Shown: positions 38,595 through 48,357, counted from the first letter of the stretch. The stretch is 64,000 nt of DNA from Frankiales bacterium (GCA_025980465.1 JAICXJ010000013.1:1-64000); one strand, 5' to 3'. Notes: a model not told the origin generated them from the sequence alone. Made by a program: numbers and translations.

Positions 38595-39863
38595 TCAGTC
38601 GGTCACGCCTTTGGGCTTCTGCTGGGACATGAAACCGAACATGTAACCGGCGACCCGTCGCATCTGGATCTCCTCAGCGCCCTCAGTGATCCGATAGCGG
38701 CGATGGTGCCGGTAGATGTGCTCGAACGGCTTGTGACGGGAGTAGCCCAGGCCGCCATGCACCTGCATCGCGCGGTCCGCCGCCTCACAGCACAGCCGGT
38801 TCGCCCAGTAGTTGCACATCGACACGTTTCGTGACGCGGCGAAAACGCCGTCGGTGTCCATCTGCCAGGCCGTCTGTCGGATCAACGCGCGCAACATCTC
38901 GCACTGGGTCTGCAACTCGACCAACGGGAACTGGATTGCCTGATTGGTTGCGAGGGGCTTGCCGAACGGCGCCCGGACCTTGGCGTATTCGACGGACTCG
39001 TTGATGCAGAACTGAGCTGCGCCCAGGCTGGACGCGGCCTGGCGGATGCGGTTCTCATTGAAGAAGTGCTGCACCACCTGCAGGCCGCGCCCCTCGCCCC
39101 CGAAGATCGCCGAGTCCGAAACCCGTACGTCGCTCAGTCGCACATGGGCGTGGTCGGTCGGCATGTTGAAGGTCCAGAGAAACTCGACGACCTCGAAGCC
39201 TGGACAGTCCGTCGGGACCAGGAACGCGGTGATGCCGTGGCCGTCGCCGGCAGATCCGCTGGTGCGCGCCATGATCATGTCGAACTGTGCGACATGGATG
39301 CCGGTGTTCCAGGTCTTCTCGCCGTTGATGACCCACTCGTCGCCGTCGCGGACTGCTGTCGTCTCCATGTGGGTTGCGTCGGATCCGTGAGCCGGCTCGG
39401 TGATTCCGAACGCGAAGTGGCGTCGCCCCGCGAGCAGAGCGTCGATCCAGTCCGCTTTCTGTTGCTCGCTGCCGTAGTGGAGCATCAGCAGTAGGGCGAC
39501 GTTGTTGCCGACGATCGAGTGCTCGTTCTGTAAGTCGTTGTGCAGTCCGAGTCCCTTGGTGGCGAGATGCTCGCGGATCACCGCCATCGCGAGGTTCGAG
39601 CCGTCCTGGCCGCCGTACTCCTTGGGATAGGGAAACCGATAGTGCCCCGCGGCGTCGGCACGCTTCCGAGCCTCGAAAAGCAGCGCCTCCCATTCGTGAT
39701 TCGGAAGACCACCCCGTTCCCAGTCGGTACGGGCGTCCTCCCGACGATGGTCGAAGAAGCGGATGTTGTCGTTGGAGTTCTCCAACGGCTTGATCTCCCG
39801 CTCGATGAACTCGTCGAGCTCGGCGAGATAGCTGACCAGGTCCGGCGGCAACGCGAAGTCCAT
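38595..39863 (-). CDS. Acyl-CoA dehydrogenase family (LvaC/ACAD10-11-like context)
   Basis: AFGITEPAHGSDATHMETTA, WVINGEKTWNTG, VHGGLGYSRHKPFEHIYRHHRRYRITEGAEEIQ. Confidence 0.92.
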   Translation of the reverse strand: MDFALPPDLVSYLAELDEFIEREIKPLENSNDNIRFFDHRREDARTDWERGGLPNHEWEALLFEARKRADAAGHYRFPYPKEYGGQDGSNLAMAVIREHLATKGLGLHNDLQNEHSIVGNNVALLLMLHYGSEQQKADWIDALLAGRRHFAFGITEPAHGSDATHMETTAVRDGDEWVINGEKTWNTGIHVAQFDMIMARTSGSAGDGHGITAFLVPTDCPGFEVVEFLWTFNMPTDHAHVRLSDVRVSDSAIFGGEGRGLQVVQHFFNENRIRQAASSLGAAQFCINESVEYAKVRAPFGKPLATNQAIQFPLVELQTQCEMLRALIRQTAWQMDTDGVFAASRNVSMCNYWANRLCCEAADRAMQVHGGLGYSRHKPFEHIYRHHRRYRITEGAEEIQMRRVAGYMFGFMSQQKPKGVTD

Positions 39864-39872
39864 GCCGGATTC

Positions 39873-40211
39873 CTATCGCGCCCACTTGGGGTTGGCGACG
39901 GCGACCTTGTCCGCGACTGACTGTCTCAATGCCTCGATGACCTCGCCGAACCGGTCGTCCATCGCTCCGCTGCGGATGACCGCCGCGAGCTGGGCATCGT
40001 CCGCGACGCCGAGACCGCTGAGGCGTTCGCGATGGCCTCGCTCCTGCGCCGGCCCGAGGCTCAGCTCGCGGCCGATGATCGCCATGACGTTCGCGGCGAC
40101 GAGCGCTTGGAACTTCAGCGGACCGTCGACTGCCGGCATCACATCGGTGCGCAGGAAGTCCTCAACCGCGGCCGCGAGCTCCGCCGCGGGTGGGGTGTCA
40201 TGCAGTCCCAC
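39873..40211 (-). CDS. DUF6285-like small protein (LvaB-like position)
   Basis: 112 aa, LAAAVEDFLRTDVMPAVDGPLKFQALVAANVMAIIGREL; between APH-like kinase and ACAD genes. Confidence 0.75.
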   Translation of the reverse strand: MGLHDTPPAAELAAAVEDFLRTDVMPAVDGPLKFQALVAANVMAIIGRELSLGPAQERGHRERLSGLGVADDAQLAAVIRSGAMDDRFGEVIEALRQSVADKVAVANPKWAR

Positions 40212-41232
40212 GTTCGCCTCCTCGCCGACCGCCGGCAGCCTGGAGCAGCTCTTCGAGCAGTCCCAAGGTGTCGTACTCCTGCTCGCACAACCGGCGGCCG
40301 ATCGCAGCGAGCTCGATGGAGCGTTCGGCTCCTTTGAGATGCCGGTTGGCCTGCAGGATGCAGATCACTCCCCAACGCACCGTGCCGTACAACTCCCACC
40401 ATTTGGCGACGGTGCGGTCCACGGGGTGACCGGAGGTCTGCTCGTACGCCGTGAACAACTGGTCGTAGGTCCCGACGCCGGCAACCGGCTGCTCGCCGCC
40501 GAACCGCCACGCCCGAACACAGAGCCATCCCAGGTCCTCCATCGGATCGCCGAGATGAAGCAGCTCCCAGTCGAGAACGGCGGCGACGCCGGAACGGTCG
40601 ATGATGAGATTTCCGAGCCGGAAGTCACCGTGCACGACCACCTTGCGGCTGCTCTCGGGCCGATGCGTCGCCAGCCAGCGGAACGCGAGCTCCAAGGTCG
40701 GACTCACGACGCCGGTCTCCTCGAACATCGCGCGCAATGCCGCGAGTGCATCGAGATCCGGCGCGCCGGCCACGGTTTTCGGATCCATCGTGTGGAGCGC
40801 GCCGAGGATCGCGCCGCACTGCGAAGCGATGCGCGGGCGCGCGTCGACGTACTGCTCATCGCGCAGGATTCGCCGCCCGATGGTCTCGCCGTCGATCCGC
40901 CGCATCACGATGAACGGTGCCCGGAGCTCGGAGGAGTCGTCGCCGGTCGCGAGCAGCTCCGGCTCGGGTACGCCGACCCGGCTCGCCTCGCGCATCGCCG
41001 CCGCCTCACGCAACATGAGGTCCGCGGAGGCCTTGTCGGCGGGTGCCCCGGCCGGCGCTCGACGAAGGATCAGCGGGTCGATGCCATCGGCGTGCGCGGC
41101 ATCGAACGACCAGGTCTCGCGGCTTGCGCCGCCGGTCAGCCGACGCAGATCGCGGATCTCAACTGCTTCACCAAAGGAAGGCATGAGCACTGATGCGAGC
41201 TGGTCGCGAAGCTCCTCGACGGTCCCGCCCAC
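40198..41232 (-). CDS. APH-family phosphotransferase (LvaA/ACAD10-11 kinase-like)
   Basis: VVHGDFRLGNLIID Brenner motif and VLDWELLHLGDPMEDLGWL. Confidence 0.9.
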   Translation of the reverse strand: MGGTVEELRDQLASVLMPSFGEAVEIRDLRRLTGGASRETWSFDAAHADGIDPLILRRAPAGAPADKASADLMLREAAAMREASRVGVPEPELLATGDDSSELRAPFIVMRRIDGETIGRRILRDEQYVDARPRIASQCGAILGALHTMDPKTVAGAPDLDALAALRAMFEETGVVSPTLELAFRWLATHRPESSRKVVVHGDFRLGNLIIDRSGVAAVLDWELLHLGDPMEDLGWLCVRAWRFGGEQPVAGVGTYDQLFTAYEQTSGHPVDRTVAKWWELYGTVRWGVICILQANRHLKGAERSIELAAIGRRLCEQEYDTLGLLEELLQAAGGRRGGERGTA

Positions 41233-41260
41233 GGTGCACAGACTCGCACGTCAGATCCGG

Positions 41261-42064
41261 TCACACCTTCTTTGGGGGGAGTGGGAAGAAGCCGCTGGTT
41301 CGCCGCACATACTCGGCGTAGCCGGGTTTGGTGCGTGACATGTGCTTTTCGAGTAGCGGCTTACCGGTCTTGCAGCTGAGGAACCAGGTCATCAGCGCCG
41401 GCGAGGCAAACGTGAGCGCGCCGATCCAGTGTTCGGCGGCGATCAACCACAACCCGGCCCATACGGCGGCGTCGCCGAAGTAGTTGGGATGGCGCGTGTA
41501 GCGCCACAGACCGCGGTCCATGACCTGGCCCTGGTTGGCCGGATTGTTGCGGAAGGCGTTCATCTGGGCGTCGCCGACCGCCTCGAAGAGGACCCCGAGC
41601 AGCCAGACGACGGTGCCGACGATTGCGAGGAAGGACCACCCGGACCGGATGTACATCGCTGCCTGGATCGGCAGCGACACGAGCCAGGCCACCGCCGCCT
41701 GCAACAGGAACACGACGCCGAGGGCGTGCAGTGCTCGGTTGGACGCGTTGCGCAGCATCGCGTCGTACCTCGGGTCCTCACCCTCCCCGACGCTGCGCAG
41801 CCCGATGTAGAGGGCAAGCCGCGCACCCCATATCGCGACGAGATCGAGCACCAGGAGGCGGCGCCAATGATCCGCGCCGTGGCCCGCTGACCACGCGAAC
41901 GACGTCGCCCCGATCGCAACGAACGACAGTCCCCAGACCACATCGACGACGTTGAAGCGACCGACCACCAGCGCCACCAGCCACGAGACGACGAAGAGTG
42001 CGACCGACACGGCGGCGGTGACGCCGAGCCCGGTGAGGAAGGGGTGGACCGCGAATGAGTTCAC
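41261..42064 (-). CDS. DUF1295-domain membrane enzyme (steroid 5-alpha-reductase-like)
   Basis: DRGLWRYTRHPNYFGDAAVWAGLWLIA, GARLALYIGLR; GTGA overlap with methyltransferase. Confidence 0.88.
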   Translation of the reverse strand: MNSFAVHPFLTGLGVTAAVSVALFVVSWLVALVVGRFNVVDVVWGLSFVAIGATSFAWSAGHGADHWRRLLVLDLVAIWGARLALYIGLRSVGEGEDPRYDAMLRNASNRALHALGVVFLLQAAVAWLVSLPIQAAMYIRSGWSFLAIVGTVVWLLGVLFEAVGDAQMNAFRNNPANQGQVMDRGLWRYTRHPNYFGDAAVWAGLWLIAAEHWIGALTFASPALMTWFLSCKTGKPLLEKHMSRTKPGYAEYVRRTSGFFPLPPKKV

Positions 42065-43371
42065 GCGCGCGCGACGTCCCAGCGGATGGGGTCGTCGGGT
42101 GCCTCGCCGCTGCGGGCGAGAGTCAGCTGAGCGACGTCGAGGTATCCGGCTCGGAAGCCGGCCTCGCAGTAGGCGAGGTAGAACGTCCACATCCGCCGGA
42201 ACGTTCGGTCGAAGCCGAGCGCCGCGATCTCACCGGCTCGAGCGGTGAACCGCTCCCGCCACATCCGCAGTGTCTCGGCGTACGACGAACCCATATGTAG
42301 CCGGTCGATGACGCGCAGCGAGGTGTGCTCAGCACAGATGTCATCGATTGCTCGCTCGGACAGCACCAGGCCGCCCGGGAAGATGTACTTGTGAATCCAG
42401 GTCCATGACCGACGGCTCGCCATCAACCGGTCGTGTGACGACATGAGTATCGCCTGCAACCCGACCCGGCCGCCGCGAGCGAGGCGGGCGTCGAGGGTGC
42501 GGAAGTACGTCGGCCACCAGCGCTCGCCGACCGCCTCGATCATCTCGACGCTGACAATGGCGTCATAGCTGCCCCGGACGTCGCGATAGTCCTCGATCCG
42601 TACGTCGACGCGGTCCGCGACTTCGGCCGCCGCGATTCGCTGCCGCGCCAGCGACGCCTGCTCGACCGACAGCGTCACGGACGTGACGTCCGCGCCGCGG
42701 TTGGCCGCCGCGATTGCGAGCTCGCCCCAACCAGTACCGATCTCGAGCACCCGGCTGCCCTCGGTGACGCCCGCCTGATCGAGGATTCGGCCGACCTTGC
42801 GCCGCTGCCCGGACGCCAGGTCGTCATGGTGATCGCTCAGCAACGCCGAGGAGTAGGTCATCGTCTCGTCGAGGAAGGCCGCGAATAGGTCGTTGGACAG
42901 GTCGTAGTGGCGCGCGATGTTGCGTCTCGCGCCCCGATGGTCGTTGTCCTCGGCGGCCGGCTGGCGCGCGACGTACCAGCGGCGAATCCACCGCAGTGGC
43001 TTCGGGACCAGTGATCCCAGGTCGCGAGCCATCGGAGTGAGCACTGCCACCAGGTCGTCGCTGTCCCAGTCACCGGCCATGTAGCTCTCGCCGAAGCCGA
43101 TCAGACCGTCCCGACCGAGCCGGGTGAGGAAGCGGTCGGGGTGGATCACCCGCAACGTCGGGCCATCGTCCCGGCCGATCGACGTACCGTCCGGAAAGCT
43201 GATCCGGATGCCTGTCTTGCTCGTGATCCGCCGCAGCATCACCTGCGCGACCGCTGCCCGCAAGGGTGCGGGCCGCGGCGGCCGCATCGCGGGCCAGCGG
43301 TCGACGTTGATGCTCGCCTCATCGCCGGGATCGACACCGCGATCGGGACCGGAGTCCGTCAGGGTGCTCAT
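42061..43371 (-). CDS. Cyclopropane-fatty-acid synthase family SAM methyltransferase
   Basis: HYDLSNDLFAAFLDETMTYSSALL, VLEIGTGWGELAIAAANRGADVTSVTLS, YDAIVSVEMIEAVG. Confidence 0.92.
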   Translation of the reverse strand: MSTLTDSGPDRGVDPGDEASINVDRWPAMRPPRPAPLRAAVAQVMLRRITSKTGIRISFPDGTSIGRDDGPTLRVIHPDRFLTRLGRDGLIGFGESYMAGDWDSDDLVAVLTPMARDLGSLVPKPLRWIRRWYVARQPAAEDNDHRGARRNIARHYDLSNDLFAAFLDETMTYSSALLSDHHDDLASGQRRKVGRILDQAGVTEGSRVLEIGTGWGELAIAAANRGADVTSVTLSVEQASLARQRIAAAEVADRVDVRIEDYRDVRGSYDAIVSVEMIEAVGERWWPTYFRTLDARLARGGRVGLQAILMSSHDRLMASRRSWTWIHKYIFPGGLVLSERAIDDICAEHTSLRVIDRLHMGSSYAETLRMWRERFTARAGEIAALGFDRTFRRMWTFYLAYCEAGFRAGYLDVAQLTLARSGEAPDDPIRWDVARA

Positions 43372-43445
43372 GACTCCTTCTCCTTCGTGCTCCTCGAATC
43401 CCTGCCCGCAACCGTCGTCATGGAACCCCCAACGTCCGCGGGTGA

Positions 43446-44756
43446 TCAGGCGTTGCGCAGTCTCCGGAGTAGGCCGAGTGAGAGCAGATTGGGCAGCCCG
43501 ATCACGAGCCACATCATCGCGTAACCGTGGGTGTGAGCGAGGAACCAGAACGAGCTGGCTCCGGTGACAGCTGCTCCGACGAGGACCGGCCCCAGCACGA
43601 CGCCGATGCCGCGGGAGAAGTCGACCAGGCCGGCGGCCGCGCCTTGGGCACTGTCCGGCGCCAAGGTGAATGCCAGTGCCTGCGGCAGCGTCATCAGGAT
43701 CGCGCCCGCGATCGCCCCGACCGGTAGCAGGACGAGCATCGGGGTGACGGTCCGCGCAAGCACTCCCAGCGACAGCACCGCGCCGTAGACCCCGGCCGAC
43801 CAGGCCATCACCGGGATGATGCCGAACCGGTCGGCGAGCCGGCCGGCGATCGGCGCGCCGACGATGTACGCAACGGCGACGACGGCGATCACTGCCGAGG
43901 CGAGTCGGCTCGACTGGCCGAGTCCCTTCGTGACGTAGAGCACGATGAAGACCTTCAGGCCGGCGAAGCTGAACTCCCACAGCGCATTCGCGGCGGAGAA
44001 CAACTGCAGCTTGCGGTTCTCCAGAAACAACTCTCGGGTCGACGTCCCCGACTCGTGGTCCGGCTCCCGGTCACCGCAGTGCTTCTGGAGCCGAAGCACC
44101 GGCTTCAGCGCGAGGGTGGCGGCTCCCAGCACAGCGGCGCCGACCACGAAGGGGAGCGCAGTCCACACCGAGAGCAGCAGGCCGCCGGTGACAAGCGCGA
44201 TCCCGAGACCGGCACCACGCAGCAGGGCTTGACTCGCCTGGGCGCGGGCGAGCATCCGCTTCGGCAGCAGGTCGGCGTAGATCGCGCGGTACGGCGGGTA
44301 ATACAGGTAGTACCCCACGAAGAACACCAGCACGGTGAGGCCGCCGAGCTGCACGTCTGGGGCGAACGGCAGCAGCGCGAGGCCCCCACCGCACAGCGGC
44401 GCACCCACAAAGACGAACGGCATCCGGCGCCCGGACGGGGTGGAGGACGGAAGGCGGTCTGACAGCGCACCGGAGATCAGCGGGATGACCAGAGCGAAGG
44501 CGCCCTCGCCCCCGATCAGTGCGCCGACCTTGGCGGGCGAATGGGTGAGCGACAGCAGGATGGTGGGGCCGTAGGTCGTGAGGACCGTGATCGCGAAGGC
44601 CAGGCCGAAGGTCGGCAGGCCGAGCGTCAGCAGTAGCGGTCGGGCGTCGTGGGAGCTGGTTTGCTCAGTGGGAAGCTCGAGTCGAAACCGACCCGCTCGC
44701 CGGCCGGCTGGAAATGTCGGGGCCGCGGGCTCCGATGCCGTGGTCCCAGACGTCAC
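43446..44756 (-). CDS. MFS transporter (GPH/sucrose-symporter-like)
   Basis: LPTFGLAFAITVLTTYGPTILL, YYLYYPPYRAIYADLLPKRM; ~12 TM; GTG start. Confidence 0.85.
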   Translation of the reverse strand: MTSGTTASEPAAPTFPAGRRAGRFRLELPTEQTSSHDARPLLLTLGLPTFGLAFAITVLTTYGPTILLSLTHSPAKVGALIGGEGAFALVIPLISGALSDRLPSSTPSGRRMPFVFVGAPLCGGGLALLPFAPDVQLGGLTVLVFFVGYYLYYPPYRAIYADLLPKRMLARAQASQALLRGAGLGIALVTGGLLLSVWTALPFVVGAAVLGAATLALKPVLRLQKHCGDREPDHESGTSTRELFLENRKLQLFSAANALWEFSFAGLKVFIVLYVTKGLGQSSRLASAVIAVVAVAYIVGAPIAGRLADRFGIIPVMAWSAGVYGAVLSLGVLARTVTPMLVLLPVGAIAGAILMTLPQALAFTLAPDSAQGAAAGLVDFSRGIGVVLGPVLVGAAVTGASSFWFLAHTHGYAMMWLVIGLPNLLSLGLLRRLRNA

Positions 44757-44766
44757 CTCTCAATTA

Positions 44767-44788
44767 TTTCTGAGCGGACGATCAGAAA
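44767..44788. repeat. Palindrome TTTCTGA-N8-TCAGAAA upstream of the MFS gene
   Basis: TTTCTGA 44767-44773, TCAGAAA 44782-44788; 10 bp before the MFS start. Confidence 0.6.
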
Positions 44789-44843
44789 CCGTTTGGCGGC
44801 CGGCCCGGCGCGCCCGCGCGCCTCGGAGATCCGCTTCGGCGGC

Positions 44844-45305
44844 CTAGCTGGCTCCTGCCGCGGTGCCGCGGGAGACCACGACGTTGATCGCGTCGCAGAT
44901 CGGCTCGCCATCGGTCGTGCGAATCTCCTGTCGCAACTTCATCAACTCGTTCGCGCCCGCGTCTCGAATCTCCTCGATGACCGTCGACGCCGTGAGTACG
45001 TCACCGGGGCGCGCGGGTCGGTGGTGGGTGAAGTGCTGCTCACCGTGTACGACGAGCGCGTAGTTGAGGCCGAGCCCCTCGTCACCGATCGGGCCGCCGC
45101 CTCGAAGCGCCATGCCGATCGTGGTGAGGAAGGTGGGCGGTGCGACGACATCGGGATGGCCGGCGGCTTGCGCGGCGGCCTTGTCGCGGTAGATCGGGTT
45201 CGGGTCGCCGATCGCGTCGGCGAACTGGCGAATGTGCTCGCGCCCGACCTCAAAGGTTCCTTCCGCGTCGTACCTGCGACCGATGTAATCGCGGTTGAGG
45301 GGCAC
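44844..45305 (-). CDS. MaoC-family dehydratase N-terminal (HadA-like)
   Basis: GREHIRQFADAIGDPNPIYRD, VVAPPTFLTTIG hot-dog motifs. Confidence 0.88.
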   Translation of the reverse strand: MPLNRDYIGRRYDAEGTFEVGREHIRQFADAIGDPNPIYRDKAAAQAAGHPDVVAPPTFLTTIGMALRGGGPIGDEGLGLNYALVVHGEQHFTHHRPARPGDVLTASTVIEEIRDAGANELMKLRQEIRTTDGEPICDAINVVVSRGTAAGAS

Positions 45306-45401
45306 CGCATCCTCCCAATGTCCAGGCAGCATTTCGAACGGCGGTCAGGAAACTCGAATGACCGTATACCGTGCCAGGAACGAGATCTGAAAAGGGGTCA
45401 G

Positions 45402-46613
45402 ATGGCGGTCGCGGCAGCAGCTGAAGGCCTCGGGGAGGCGCCGAGCCGGCCCCCGAGTGCTGCTGTGCTGCGCCCGTGGTGGCTGGAACTCGCAAGCGTG
45501 CTTCCCCGGTCGGTCAGGTTCGCCGCTCGCGCCAGCCGGGCGAGCGCCGAGACCCCTGGGCTGGCACCGAACCCGCTGACGTGGGCGACGGTCGCCGTCG
45601 ATGAGCTGACGCTGTCGACCGCCTATCTCATGAGTCGTCGTACGGCGGAGGCGATGACCGATGACCGGCTCGGAGAGGCGGTCGAGGCGCTGGAGCTGCT
45701 CACCGCCGCCGGTGTGGCGAGCGACCCGGTCCGCTGGCATCCCGACCCGCCCCCGATGGCCGCGACCCGGCTCAGCCAACGTCGCGGCTTCGAACAGCTG
45801 TCCTTCGCGAGCGGATACCAGCCGCCGGTCGAGGTGCCCGGGATGCGGCGCTGGTGCGACGTCGAGATCAACCAGCGGGGCCACGCGTTCCTGTTGCGTC
45901 ACGGCGACCGGCCGCGGCCGTGGCTGATCGTCCTCCACGGCCATCGGATGGGGGAGCCTCGTGACCTGCGGCTGCTCGCGAGCCACCGGATGCACCGCGA
46001 GCTGGGAGTTGACGTGGCGCATCTCGTGCTCCCGATGCACGGCCCCCGGGGGCGCGGCGGTGCGCCGATGTTCCCCGGTGTGGATCCGATCGCGAACCTG
46101 CTCGGGATGGCGCAGTCGGTGTCCGACGCCCGTTCGCTTCTCGGCTGGATCCGGGAGCGGAGCGAGTTGCCGGTCGCAGCCTTCGGCATCTCCCTCGGTG
46201 GTCACGTCGCGTCGCTGTTCGCATCGTTGGCCGGCGGGCTGTCGGCCGTTGTTGCCGGCGTACCGACCGCGGACGTCGCGACCATGCTCGGTGCGACAAT
46301 GCGCGCCCGCTGGGGTCAGCAGGCTGTTATTGACAGTCACGTTCTCGACCCGGCGCCGTTGGCGCTGAGCCGAATCGTTTCACCGCTGTCATTCGCGCCG
46401 CGGGTCGATCACGACCGGCGCTTCCTCTACGCCGCAGTCGGCGACCGGCTCGTCACCGCCGGCCAGGCGGTCTCGCTGTGGGAACACTGGGAGCGCCCGA
46501 CCATCTTGTGGCTGCAGGGCGCCCACATCCTCAACAACGGTCTCGCGAGCCGCCGCTTTGTCGCGTCGTCACTGGTCTCTGCCGGGGTAGGACAACTCCA
46601 GTGCGACAGCTGA
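45402..46613 (+). CDS. Alpha/beta hydrolase (adjacent to wax-ester synthase)
   Basis: LIVLHGHRMGEP, AAFGISLGGHVASLFASL nucleophile elbow. Confidence 0.8.
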   Translation: MAVAAAAEGLGEAPSRPPSAAVLRPWWLELASVLPRSVRFAARASRASAETPGLAPNPLTWATVAVDELTLSTAYLMSRRTAEAMTDDRLGEAVEALELLTAAGVASDPVRWHPDPPPMAATRLSQRRGFEQLSFASGYQPPVEVPGMRRWCDVEINQRGHAFLLRHGDRPRPWLIVLHGHRMGEPRDLRLLASHRMHRELGVDVAHLVLPMHGPRGRGGAPMFPGVDPIANLLGMAQSVSDARSLLGWIRERSELPVAAFGISLGGHVASLFASLAGGLSAVVAGVPTADVATMLGATMRARWGQQAVIDSHVLDPAPLALSRIVSPLSFAPRVDHDRRFLYAAVGDRLVTAGQAVSLWEHWERPTILWLQGAHILNNGLASRRFVASSLVSAGVGQLQCDS

Positions 46614-48007
46614 GCGGAGTCGACGCCTTACACGTGCTGGAGGAGACGGCCGGCCAGCACATGCACACGATCAAGATCGCGATCCTCGGTCCGCGCGACG
46701 GTCAGCCGGTGCCGGCCGAGGAGATTCGGCGATGGGCCCGCGAACGGCTGCCGCTGCTCCCGCCGATGCGCTGGCAGGTCCTCAAGATCCCGATGGGATT
46801 GGGCCGGCCGGTCTTCGTCGACACCGGAGGCTTTGATGTCGACCGACACGTGTTCGTGGAACGGCTGCCTACGCCGGGCGGCGAGGCGCAGTTCGAGGAG
46901 GTCGTCTCGCGAATCGCGAGCATCCAGATCCAGCGGGACCGGCCGTTGTGGGAGTTGACGATCGTCGAGGGTCTTGAAGCCGGCCGGGTAGGCCTGATCT
47001 TCAAGATCCACCACTCGATCATGGACGGCACGGCGAGTGTGCGGTTCTTGGAGATCGCATTCGACGGCGAGGAGGAGATGCCGTTCGACCGGGTGCCGCC
47101 GCCGGAGCCGATGCCCACCCGTGGCCAGCTCGCGCGCTTCGCGCTGCGAGGCCAGGGCCGGCAGTATCGCCAGCTGCCGGCGGTCGTCCGCCGCTCGCTG
47201 GTCGCGGGCCGGGACAACCGGGCCCGTAAGGCCTCCGGTGCGCCGTCGGTGGTCAATCCGTTGTCGGGACCCTCAACCCGCTTCAACCTGCTGCCGCGGC
47301 CGGAACGGGTGTACGTCGACGTCACGTTGCCGTTCGCGCAGATCCAACAACTGAGAAGTATCACCGGCGCGACGATCAACGAGGTGTTCGTGACGCTGTG
47401 CGGCGGGGCGATCCGCAGATACCTCGCAGCGCGCGACGAGACCCCGCAACGTGGCCTGACCTGCGCCCTTCCGGTGTCACTGCGCCGCCCAGAGGAGATC
47501 GACGACTTCGGTAATCGGACGTCGTACTGGTACGTCGCGCTCGGCACCGAGATCGAGGATCCGATGCAGCGCCTGCGGTTCGTCAAGGACAGCCTCGATG
47601 CAGCGAAGGAGTGGGCGCGAGGCGACACCGAACTGTTCGCGGTGTGGCAGGACTACTACCTGCTGTTCGGCAAGATGACCCTGAAGATGCTCAGTGTCTT
47701 GGAGCGGGTCGCGAAGCGTCCGGCGTTCAACGCCGTTGTGTCGAACGTCAGGGGGCCCAGGCCGCTGTCGTTGCTCGGCGCGCCGGTCGTTGCGGTCCGG
47801 TCGATGGGTCCGATCACGCGGACGCTCGGACTGAACATGACGGCGTGGAGTTACGGCGAGACCTTCTCGATCGGGCTGCAGTCATGCCGCGACTTCATGC
47901 CTGACCTGCGCCAGCTTGGCGACTGCCTGCGGGAGGAGCTCAGTGCCTTCGAGCGGGGAGCGTCACGTGCCGCGGCGGAAAAGCAGGACGCCGCTAAGTC
48001 CGGCTAG
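46601..48007 (+). CDS. Wax ester synthase/diacylglycerol acyltransferase (WS/DGAT)
   Basis: IFKIHHSIMDGTASVRFL (HHXXXDG), N-terminal LSGVDALHVLEE; overlaps upstream hydrolase by 13 nt. Confidence 0.92.
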   Translation: MRQLSGVDALHVLEETAGQHMHTIKIAILGPRDGQPVPAEEIRRWARERLPLLPPMRWQVLKIPMGLGRPVFVDTGGFDVDRHVFVERLPTPGGEAQFEEVVSRIASIQIQRDRPLWELTIVEGLEAGRVGLIFKIHHSIMDGTASVRFLEIAFDGEEEMPFDRVPPPEPMPTRGQLARFALRGQGRQYRQLPAVVRRSLVAGRDNRARKASGAPSVVNPLSGPSTRFNLLPRPERVYVDVTLPFAQIQQLRSITGATINEVFVTLCGGAIRRYLAARDETPQRGLTCALPVSLRRPEEIDDFGNRTSYWYVALGTEIEDPMQRLRFVKDSLDAAKEWARGDTELFAVWQDYYLLFGKMTLKMLSVLERVAKRPAFNAVVSNVRGPRPLSLLGAPVVAVRSMGPITRTLGLNMTAWSYGETFSIGLQSCRDFMPDLRQLGDCLREELSAFERGASRAAAEKQDAAKSG

Positions 48008-48020
48008 TGGCCTCGTCGCG

Positions 48021-48320
48021 CTAGCCCTGCTCCGGCACCATCACGGGGTGGTTGGCGACTCGCGTGAGCAGCCGGTGAAACGCGCTCAAGTGCTCGGGCG
48101 GAAGCACATGCGACGGCCCCACGTATCCGGCAGCGCGGGCATGGGTCAGGCAGAAGATCGAGGTCGCCGGCTCGACCGGAGGAGCAATCTCCCCGCGCAA
48201 GTTTGCGCGGACTTCGACGACTTCCCCGAAATCGTCACAGCCGACCGCTCCACATCGCCCTCGATCGGTCAGTGGGACGTCGGCCGGGTACAGGTGCCAG
48301 GTGGGCGGACGGCGGTACAT
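48021..48320 (-). CDS. Hypothetical 99-aa protein with spaced Cys/His
   Basis: CGAVGCDDFG...FCLTHARAAGYVG; no family recognised. Confidence 0.5.
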   Translation of the reverse strand: MYRRPPTWHLYPADVPLTDRGRCGAVGCDDFGEVVEVRANLRGEIAPPVEPATSIFCLTHARAAGYVGPSHVLPPEHLSAFHRLLTRVANHPVMVPEQG

Positions 48321-48357
48321 AGCCGCTTTGTTCCCAGTTATGCCGAAGTGATTCGCC

